A stretch of DNA of 18,472 bases, taken from the NCBI GenBank assembly GCA_035253685.1, contig DATFBR010000154.1, positions 1 through 18,472 of the forward strand, given 5' to 3'. A program made the position numbers and the translations under genes. The DNA is from DASRTE01 sp035253685 (GTDB taxonomy: Bacteria; Actinomycetota; Actinomycetes; Jiangellales; Jiangellaceae). Below are positions 7,443 through 14,564 of the stretch, piece by piece. The notes under the pieces were generated by a model. The model made no database searches. It worked only from the letters and a program-made list of their open reading frames with translations, and was not told the DNA's origin. Each line of letters begins with the position of its first letter. The first letter of the stretch is position 1.

Positions 7443-7478
7443 GAAGCGTCCCGGCCCCTCGCGCGGCTGGGACGCTTC
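7443..7478. terminator. Strong hairpin between accD and DUF3145, probable bidirectional terminator
   Basis: GAAGCGTCCC (7443-7452) and GGGACGCTTC (7469-7478) are perfect 10-bp arms with a 16-base loop, in the 226-base gap between convergent genes. On the plus strand the stem is followed by GCTCTTTCC, a weak T-rich tail. The minus side has none. Position and stem strength make it the best candidate for ending the fatty-acid operon and the DUF3145 transcript. Confidence 0.6.
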
Positions 7479-7506
7479 GCTCTTTCCGGCCCGGCGGCAG
7501 GTCCGG

Positions 7507-8936
7507 TCAGAGGGGGATGTTGCCGTGGTCTCCTCGCCGAGCGGGCGCTTCGGCCACGGCCCGGGCCAGCGCGGAACGCGTGGCGGTCGGCTCGACCACC
7601 TCGTCGACGACGCCGATCTCCATTGCCTTCGCCAGCCCGCCGGCGATGCGCTCGTGCTCCTCGGCCAGTTCGGCCTCGACCTGTGCCCGCAGGTCCGGAG
7701 CCACCTCGGCGAGCCGGCGACGGTGCAGGATCCGCACGGCGGCGACGGCGCCCATGACCGCGACCTCGGCCGTGGGCCAGGCGAGGACCTTCGTCGCCCC
7801 GAGCGCCCGCGAGTTCATCGCGATGTAGGCACCACCGTAGGCCTTGCGGGTCACCAACGTGACGCGCGGCACCGTGGTCTCGGCGAAGGCGTGCAGCAGT
7901 TTGGCGCCCCGGCGGACGACGCCGTCCCACTCCTGCCCCACGCCGGGCAGATAGCCGGGAACGTCGACGACGACGACGAGCGGAACCCCGAAGGCGTCGC
8001 ACATCCGCACGAACCGGGCCGCCTTCTCCGCAGACGTGGAGTCGAGGCAGCCGCCGAGTCGGAGCGGGTTGTTGGCGACGACGCCGACGGTTCGCCCGCC
8101 GAGGCGGCCGAGCGTCGTGGTGATGTTCGGCGCCCATCGGGGATGCAGTTCCAGCGCCGATCCCGCGTCGAGCAGATCCGTGATCAGCGGATGGACGTCG
8201 TAGGCCCGTTTGGCCGACTCGGGCAGGAGTGCGCCGAGATCGCGGTCCTCGACGTCGTCGACGTTCAGCGTGCCCTGGGCGCCGAGCAGCGCCGCAAGCC
8301 GGCGGGCCTCGTCCAGCGCCTCGCGTTCGGTGGACGTCACGACATGGACGACGCCGGAGCGGCGCCCGTGCGGCTCCGGGCCGCCGAGCCGCAGCATGTC
8401 GACGTCTTCGCCGGTCACCGAGCGAACCACGTCGGGGCCGGTCACGAAGACGCGCCCGTCCGGTCCGAGCACGACGATGTCGGTGAGCGCCGGCCCGTAG
8501 GCGGCGCCGCCGGCGGCAGGTCCTAGCACCACCGAGATCTGCGGCACCCGACCGGACGCCCGCGTCATGATCGCGAAGATCCTGCCGACCGCGTGCAGCG
8601 AGAGCACGCCTTCCGCGAGTCGTGCGCCGCCGGAGTGCCAGAGCCCGACGACGGGCACGCCGTCGGCGAGTGCGCGCTCGTAGGCGTCGACGACGACCTG
8701 GCAGCCGGCGTCACCCATGGCGCCGCCCATGACCGTCGCGTCGGAGCAGAATGCGACGACCCGGGCACCGTCGACGGTGCCGGTCGCGGCGAGCATGCCA
8801 CTGCCGTCGTCCGGGCTGATCTGCTCGATCGATCCGGCATCGAAGAAGGCGGCCAGTCGGTGGTTCGGATTGCGCGGATCTTCTTCACGCGGCGGCTTGG
8901 GCGCCTTCGGGGACGCCGGCGGTGTCGTGACGGTGG

Positions 8937-8940
<4 letters not shown>
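7507..8940 (-). CDS. accD: Acyl-CoA carboxylase carboxyltransferase (beta) subunit, AccD6-like
   Basis: A 477-residue carboxyltransferase that transfers CO2 from carboxybiotin to acyl-CoA, here expected to make malonyl-CoA for the synthases encoded upstream. The N-terminal crotonase-like half has WHSGGARLAEG (101-111) and GPAAGGAAYGPAL (140-152), which include the glycines of the first oxyanion hole. The C-terminal half has NNPLRLGGCLDSTSAEKAAR (290-309), DVPGYLPG (326-333) and RKAYGGAYIAM (365-375). Ile373 occupies the position of the specificity residue Asp422 of Streptomyces coelicolor PccB; isoleucine there is linked to acceptance of acetyl-CoA. Its ATG overlaps the fabF stop as ATGA, with GGAG upstream, so it is translationally coupled. 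The biotin carboxylase/BCCP subunit is not in this window. It is the last gene of the operon. Confidence 0.93.
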
Positions 8941-10199
<1,259 letters not shown>

Positions 10200-10202
10200 A
10201 GA

Positions 10203-10448
10203 TCAGGTACCTGCCCTTTCGATGTAGGCCACGGCGTCGCCGACGGTCGCGAGATTCTTCACGTCGTCGTCGGGGATCTTCACGCCGAACTTCTCCTCGG
10301 CGGCCACGACCACCTCGACCATCGACAGCGAGTCGATGTCCAGATCGTCGGTGAAGGACTTGTCGAGCTGGACGTCTGCCGTGGGGACGCCGGCGATCTC
10401 GTTGACGATGTCGGCGAGTCCGCTGCGGATCTCCTCGGTGCTGGCCAT
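10203..10448 (-). CDS. acpP: Acyl carrier protein
   Basis: An 81-residue acidic carrier protein. Ser40 in DIDSLSMVEVV is the phosphopantetheine attachment site, and the flanking helix 2 is the surface recognised by FabD, FabH and FabF. The four-helix pattern is complete: helix 1 about 4-19, helix 2 about 40-54, and AVAYIERAG at the end. The ATG at 10448 has GGAGGA about 11 bases upstream. It lies 71 bases after fabH, in a gap holding an 8-bp hairpin, while fabF follows after three bases. The hairpin may help set the high ACP level relative to the enzymes. Every active form needs a phosphopantetheinyl transferase encoded elsewhere. Confidence 0.97.
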   Translation of the reverse strand: MASTEEIRSGLADIVNEIAGVPTADVQLDKSFTDDLDIDSLSMVEVVVAAEEKFGVKIPDDDVKNLATVGDAVAYIERAGT

Positions 10449-10472
10449 CTGTGCTCTCCTCCGGTGGTGTCA

Positions 10473-10493
10473 CCCGTACGCTGCTCGTACGGG
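10473..10493 (-). promoter_or_regulatory. Hairpin in the fabH-acpP gap
   Basis: CCCGTACG and CGTACGGG form a perfect 8-bp stem with a 5-base loop, 24 bases upstream of the acpP start codon. The gap (71 bases) is the only sizeable one inside fabD-accD. There is no T-run after the stem, so it is more likely an mRNA-processing or stabilising element, or an operator for an internal promoter, than a terminator. Confidence 0.45.
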
Positions 10494-10519
10494 AGGTCGG
10501 CCCCGCGCTCGCAGGGAAG

Positions 10520-11527
10520 TCAGGGGATCCGGACGACTTGGGCGGCGTACACGAGTCCCGCGCCGAACCCGATCAGCAGGGCGAGATCGCCGCTGCGAGC
10601 CTGTCCGGTTTGGAGCAGGCGCTCGATCGCCAACGGGATCGACGCGGCCGAGGTGTTGCCCTGCTCGACGATGTCGCGCGCGGTGACGACCGACGCGGGC
10701 AGCTTCAGCGACCGGGCCATCGCGTCGGTGATCCGCATGTTGGCCTGGTGCGGAACGAACACGTCGAGGTCGTCGGGAGTGATGCCGGCGGCGTCGATCG
10801 CCTCGCGGGCCACCTTCGCCATCTCGTAGGACGCCCATCGGAACACGGCGTTGCCCTCCATGGTCAGGTGGGGCATCCGTGGCCCGTCGGGCCCGAACAG
10901 CGCATCGCGCCACTCCTCCCGCTGGCGGATCAGATCCAGGTGCTGGCCGTCGGAACCCCAGACGACCGGGCCGATGCCGGGTTCGTCGGACGGTCCCACC
11001 ACGGCGGCGCCCGCGCCGTCGGCGAAGATGAACGCGGTGGAGCGATCGGTCTGGTCGGTGAGGTCGGACAGGCGCTCGACGCCGATGACGAGCACGTGGT
11101 CGGCGGTGCCGCCGCGCACCATGTCGGCACCCAGGGAGACGCCGTAGCAGAAGCCCGCGCAGGCGGCGGAGATGTCGAACGCCGCAGCCCGGTCGGTGCC
11201 GAGCTTGTACGCGATCTCGGCGGCCGCCGACGGTGTCTGGTAGAGGTGGGTCACGGTCGAGACCACCACGCAACCAACCTGGTCGGGCGTGATGCCGGCG
11301 TGCGCCAGCGCCTTGCCGCCCGCGGCGACGCTCATCGCCACCACGGTCTCCTCCGCGTTGGCCCACCGCCGGGCGGCGATGCCCGAGCGGGTGCGGATCC
11401 ACTCGTCGGAGGAGTCGATCCGCTCGACGATCTCGGCGTTGGGCACGATCCGGGCGGGCCGATAGCCGCCGATGCCGAGCAGCCGCGCCTCCCGGGCCGG
11501 TTGGTTGGTGCGGATCGTCGCGCTCAT
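10520..11527 (-). CDS. fabH: Beta-ketoacyl-ACP synthase III
   Basis: A 335-residue enzyme that starts fatty-acid chains by condensing an acyl-CoA primer with malonyl-ACP. The catalytic triad is intact: Cys123 in DISAACAGFCYG, His260 in FVPHQANMR and Asn291 in VEQGNTSAASIP. The C-terminal GFGAGLVYAAQVV is also standard. The ATG at 11527 overlaps the fabD stop as ATGA, which settles the start; the longer frame up to 11611 lies inside fabD. Branched or straight primer choice cannot be read from these motifs, though many actinomycetes use branched primers. Its presence between fabD and acpP is the Streptomyces-type order and differs from the mycobacterial cluster, which lacks fabH here. Confidence 0.95.
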   Translation of the reverse strand: MSATIRTNQPAREARLLGIGGYRPARIVPNAEIVERIDSSDEWIRTRSGIAARRWANAEETVVAMSVAAGGKALAHAGITPDQVGCVVVSTVTHLYQTPSAAAEIAYKLGTDRAAAFDISAACAGFCYGVSLGADMVRGGTADHVLVIGVERLSDLTDQTDRSTAFIFADGAGAAVVGPSDEPGIGPVVWGSDGQHLDLIRQREEWRDALFGPDGPRMPHLTMEGNAVFRWASYEMAKVAREAIDAAGITPDDLDVFVPHQANMRITDAMARSLKLPASVVTARDIVEQGNTSAASIPLAIERLLQTGQARSGDLALLIGFGAGLVYAAQVVRIP

Positions 11528-12717
11528 GCGTCCACCATGCCCTGCGACTCGGGGTGGAGCCTGACCAGTGGCTGGCCGGGTGCGACCGGGTCGCCGTCCT
11601 CGACCAGCCACTCGATCACTGTTCCACCATGCGTCGCCGTCACGTCAAGGGAGTCCCGCAGCGAGCGGACGGTCCCGACCAGGTCGCCCGCGCCCAGCTG
11701 AGCACCGACTTCCACGCCAGCGGTGCCGAACGTGCCCTTCATGGGTGCGACGACCAGCCGCCAGGTCGGGCTGGCGTTGATCGGGCTGGCCTGTCCGTGG
11801 CGCTCGACGAACTCCCGTGCGTCATCGAGTTGGTCGGGCGTCTTGAGGGCGAACGTCTCGACGCCGGGAAGCGCTCGCTTGGCCAGCCCGGTGAGGGTTC
11901 CCGCGGGCGGCACTTCGAGCAGTCCGGTGACACCGAGGTCGCGCATGGTCTGCTGACACAGGTCCCAGCGAACCGGATTGGACACCTGTTCGACCAGCCG
12001 GGTGAGTACCTCGTGGCCGTCGTGCACGACGCGGCCGTCGCGGTTGGACAGCAGTCGTGAGCGGGGGTCGTGCGTGCTGATCGCGCGGGCGAGCCGCCGC
12101 AGGACGTCGACGGCGGGTGCCATGTGGACGGTGTGGAACGCGCCGGCCACCGAGAGCGGACGGAGCCGGCTACCGGGCGGCGGGTCGTTCTCGAGAGCAG
12201 CGAGCTGTTCGTCGGTGCCGGCGGCGACCACCTGGCCCGCGCCGTTCACATTGGCGGGCGTGAGGCCGTGGCCGGCCAGCGTCGAGAGCACCGCGTCGGC
12301 GTCCCCGCCGATGACGGCGGTCATGCCGGTGGGCGTGGCCTTCGAAGCGTCGGCCATCGCGCGCCCGCGCTCGCGGACGAAGACCATCGCCTGCTCCGCG
12401 GTGATGACGCGAACGCCGGCGGCCGCCGTGATCTCGCCGACGCTGTGGCCGGCGGCCACGCCCACCTTGCCGAACGCGTCAGCCGGGTGGGGGAACAGCG
12501 CCAGCGCGCCGAGCATGCCGGCGGCCACGAGCAGTGGTTGGGCCACCGCGGTGTCCCGGATGGTGTCGGCGTCGGCCTTCGCCCCGTAGTACGCGAGATC
12601 GATGCCGGCTACCGCCGAGAGCCAGTCGATGCGCGACCCGAACGCCGCGTCGTCCAGCCACGGCGCCAGGAACCCGGGTGTCTGGGCGCCTTGACCTGGA
12701 GCAACGATGGCGAGCAC
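11524..12717 (-). CDS. fabD: Malonyl-CoA:ACP transacylase with a C-terminal BCCP-like domain
   Basis: Transfers malonyl groups from CoA to AcpP. The transacylase part (about 1-310) has GQGAQ (9-11 region), Gln60, the nucleophile Ser92 in AAGHSVGE, Arg117, and the catalytic His195 in AGAFHTVHMAP. At 397 residues it is about 90 longer than ordinary FabD. The extra part (about 318-390) reads like the biotinyl domain of AccB: VVAPMKGTF matches the SPMVGTF opening, followed by VEVGAQLGAGD and GGTVIEWLVEDGDPV and GQPLVRL. Where AccB has the biotinylated lysine of EAMKM, this has SLRDS with Arg354, so it should not be biotinylated. The GTG at 12717 follows GGGAGGG with a seven-base spacer. It heads the fabD-accD operon. 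The fusion is seen directly; any docking role is inference. Confidence 0.93.
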   Translation of the reverse strand: MLAIVAPGQGAQTPGFLAPWLDDAAFGSRIDWLSAVAGIDLAYYGAKADADTIRDTAVAQPLLVAAGMLGALALFPHPADAFGKVGVAAGHSVGEITAAAGVRVITAEQAMVFVRERGRAMADASKATPTGMTAVIGGDADAVLSTLAGHGLTPANVNGAGQVVAAGTDEQLAALENDPPPGSRLRPLSVAGAFHTVHMAPAVDVLRRLARAISTHDPRSRLLSNRDGRVVHDGHEVLTRLVEQVSNPVRWDLCQQTMRDLGVTGLLEVPPAGTLTGLAKRALPGVETFALKTPDQLDDAREFVERHGQASPINASPTWRLVVAPMKGTFGTAGVEVGAQLGAGDLVGTVRSLRDSLDVTATHGGTVIEWLVEDGDPVAPGQPLVRLHPESQGMVDA

Positions 12718-12748
12718 TCCACTACCCTCCCTCGCTACCGGTCCGTAG

Positions 12749-12793
12749 CAACGTCGGGAGGGATCACAAGGTCGTCCCGCCAACGTTGGAGGG
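12749..12793. promoter_or_regulatory. Direct repeats in the fasR-fabD gap, candidate operator
   Basis: CAACGTCGGGAGGG (12749-12762) and CAACGTTGGAGGG (12781-12793) are near-identical and spaced 32 bases start to start, about three helical turns. The second includes the perfect palindrome CCAACGTTGG (12780-12789). They lie 32-77 bases upstream of the fabD start. The FasR-type regulator is encoded just upstream, so they may be its binding sites; that link is inferred from position. No clear -35/-10 pair was found in this 121-base gap. Confidence 0.4.
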
Positions 12794-12838
12794 TTCAGAC
12801 AACCGGACGCAGTGCATCGACAACGGAGCTCTGGAACG

Positions 12839-14008
12839 TCAGGGCGGCGGGAACAGCCGGCCCAGGGTCAGCGCGAGCCGCAGCGTGTACGCGTCCCGAG
12901 GGTCGGTCGGGGTCAGGCCGGACAGGTGCACGACCCTCCGCAGCCGGTAGCGCACGGTGTTGGGATGGACGAAGAGCAGCCGCGCGGCCGCCTCGACCGA
13001 ACTACCGCTCTCCACGTAGGCGGCGAGCGTATCGATCAGGACCGGGCCGGCGTGGGCGATCGGCTCGTAGATGTCGGCAACCAGGGCGCGTCGTGCGTGC
13101 CCGTCGCCGGCCAGCGCGCGCTCCGGGAGCAGGGCGTCGGCGGCGACCGGACGTGGGGCGTCAGGCCAGGCATCCGCCGCTCGTAGTCCGGCCACGGCCG
13201 ACCTGGCCGAGGCGGCGGCTGCCGCGAGGTCGGTCACCAGCGGCCCGGCGACCACCGGACCCGGCCCGAAATGACCCGCCACCGACGTGGCGGCCCGGAC
13301 CGGATCCTGGACCCCGCCGAGGACCACGACCAGCCGGTCGCCCTGCACGCCGGTGAGAACGTCGTGCCGGGCCTGCCGAGCCGTCCGCCGGACCGCATCC
13401 ACCACGGCCTCGGTGTCACCGGATGGCGTACGGCCCACGGTGACCGTCACCCCGCTCTGTTCGGTCCATCCCAGTGCCGCCGCGCGCGAACGCACCTCTT
13501 CGTCGCCTTCCCCCCGCAACAGCGAATCCACGACGAGGGCCTCGAGGCGTGCGTCCCAAGCGCCGCGCGCCTCCGCGGCCCGGGCGTACACCTCGGCCGC
13601 GGCGAACGCGACCTCACGCGAGTAGCGCAGCACCCCTTCTCGGACCGCGGCCACGTCGCTCTCGTCGACGACCTCGGTGACCGACTGCTCGACGACATCG
13701 ATGGCGACGCGCACCATCTCCACCGTCTGCTCCAGGCTGATAGCCCGGGTGAGCTCGCGCGGAGCGGTGCCGAAGACGTCGGCGGTGACGGTGGGCTCGT
13801 CGCCGGGGTTGCGGTACCAGTCCACGAACGCCGCGATGCCCGCCTGGATGATCAGTCCCACCCAGGAGCGCTCGTCGGGCGGCATCGCCCGGTACCACGG
13901 CAGCCGCTCCTCCATGCGCGCGATGGACGCGGTGGCCAGCGCACCCGTCGCACGCTCCAGCCGGTGCACCGACCGCGCGTGCGCACCGGCCCTCGCGATC
14001 GACGCCAT
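12839..14008 (-). CDS. fasR: PucR/CdaR-family transcriptional regulator, FasR-like
   Basis: A 389-residue regulator with a C-terminal PucR-type helix-turn-helix (about 335-382: SSVEAAARLLFVHPNTVRYR then LRRVVHLSGLTPTDPRDAY). Upstream of it is a GGDEF-like/CdaR middle domain (about 150-300), and the N-terminal helical part has WVGLIIQAGIAAFVDWYRNP. It occupies the position directly before fabD, as does FasR of Streptomyces coelicolor, which activates the fab operon, and Rv2242 of M. tuberculosis. The ATG at 14008 has no Shine-Dalgarno; TACGCT lies seven bases upstream and may be a -10 box for a leaderless transcript. A start at Met32 is possible. A ligand (likely an acyl-CoA or ACP signal) is inference. 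The gene is separated from fabD by 121 bases, so fabD may have its own promoter. Confidence 0.88.
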   Translation of the reverse strand: MASIARAGAHARSVHRLERATGALATASIARMEERLPWYRAMPPDERSWVGLIIQAGIAAFVDWYRNPGDEPTVTADVFGTAPRELTRAISLEQTVEMVRVAIDVVEQSVTEVVDESDVAAVREGVLRYSREVAFAAAEVYARAAEARGAWDARLEALVVDSLLRGEGDEEVRSRAAALGWTEQSGVTVTVGRTPSGDTEAVVDAVRRTARQARHDVLTGVQGDRLVVVLGGVQDPVRAATSVAGHFGPGPVVAGPLVTDLAAAAASARSAVAGLRAADAWPDAPRPVAADALLPERALAGDGHARRALVADIYEPIAHAGPVLIDTLAAYVESGSSVEAAARLLFVHPNTVRYRLRRVVHLSGLTPTDPRDAYTLRLALTLGRLFPPP

Positions 14009-14015
14009 GCCGCGC

Positions 14016-14021
14016 AGCGTA
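14016..14021 (-). promoter_or_regulatory. Possible leaderless -10 box of fasR
   Basis: TACGCT (TAnnnT) reads on the minus strand seven bases before the fasR ATG, the distance expected for a leaderless transcript, which is common in actinomycetes. No clear -35 is present. The absence of a ribosome site at this start agrees with it. Confidence 0.3.
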
Positions 14022-14048
14022 CGCGCCCGCGCACATGCTCGTTCACCA

Positions 14049-14075
14049 CCCAGTTGTGACAGAGCTACAACTGGG
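14049..14075. promoter_or_regulatory. 9-bp perfect inverted repeat upstream of fasR, candidate operator
   Basis: CCCAGTTGT (14049-14057) and ACAACTGGG (14067-14075) are exact reverse complements with a 9-base spacer. They lie 41-67 bases upstream of the fasR start and 32 bases beyond the end of the NIPSNAP gene. The arms are less GC-rich than the surroundings, and the centre-to-centre spacing of 18 bases is typical for a dimeric regulator. No T-run follows, so a terminator is unlikely. FasR autoregulation or another factor is possible. Confidence 0.45.
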
Positions 14076-14107
14076 CATGCCCTGCGCCGAGCCCGTCCGA
14101 ACGGTGG

Positions 14108-14476
14108 TCAGGGAGCATCAACGGTGGACGGTGCCATCCGGCGCAGCCCGTCGATCGTCGATGCCGGCGCCGCAAGGACGATTGTGTGATAGGTCTCGAT
14201 CAGGGCCAGGATCGGCTCTCGGGGACCGTCGCGCCACTCGTCGCTGCCGTAGAAGGCCGACTCCTCGCGGTCGCGCGCCGCGGCACTTCCGAAGGAACGC
14301 ATCAGTGCGTACGAGTCGGGGTCGTCCATGGACGGGCCGTGCCACACGACGTCGATGCCGTGCCGGTCGAGCAACGGCCGGGCGCGTTCGTGGAACAGGC
14401 GGTCGAACTCCGCTCCCGCACCCGGCCGGAGCCGGTAGGTGCGGACCTCGAGGACCGCGTCTGCCCGGTCGGTCAC
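14108..14476 (-). CDS. NIPSNAP family protein
   Basis: A 122-residue protein with the dimeric alpha-beta barrel pattern of bacterial NIPSNAP proteins. LEVRTYRLRPGAGAEFDRLF opens the fold, and VWHGPSMDDPDSYALMRSFG and ESAFYGSDEWRDGPREPI are characteristic later blocks. The family's biochemical role is not settled; relatives with this fold include small monooxygenases. The GTG at 14476 follows AGGAGG with a five-base spacer. It lies between aceE and fasR in the same direction, separated by 88 and 99 bases, with a hairpin on the aceE side and an inverted repeat on the fasR side, so it is likely its own transcription unit. The C-terminal 20 residues are outside the fold. Confidence 0.85.
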   Translation of the reverse strand: MTDRADAVLEVRTYRLRPGAGAEFDRLFHERARPLLDRHGIDVVWHGPSMDDPDSYALMRSFGSAAARDREESAFYGSDEWRDGPREPILALIETYHTIVLAAPASTIDGLRRMAPSTVDAP

Positions 14477-14513
14477 GATGTCCTCCTGCCCTCAGCCTGC
14501 TCGTTACTCGGCA

Positions 14514-14536
14514 GCCGGGCCGACGCCTCGCCCGGC
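14514..14536 (-). terminator. Hairpin between aceE and the NIPSNAP gene
   Basis: GCCGGGC (14514-14520) and GCCCGGC (14530-14536) form a perfect 7-bp GC stem with a 9-base loop, 28 bases after the aceE stop. There is no T-run. Also, GCTTCGCGAAGC (14550-14561), a 12-bp perfect palindrome, lies directly after the aceE stop. Together they may end or process the aceE transcript. Confidence 0.4.
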
Positions 14537-14564
14537 CCCGCAGGGTACGGCTTCGCGAAGCGGT

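Noticed and set aside
12070..13356. 428-codon plus-strand open frame over fabD and fasR
   Set aside because: Crosses a gene boundary between two supported minus-strand genes; the C-terminal half is Arg/Pro-rich low complexity.
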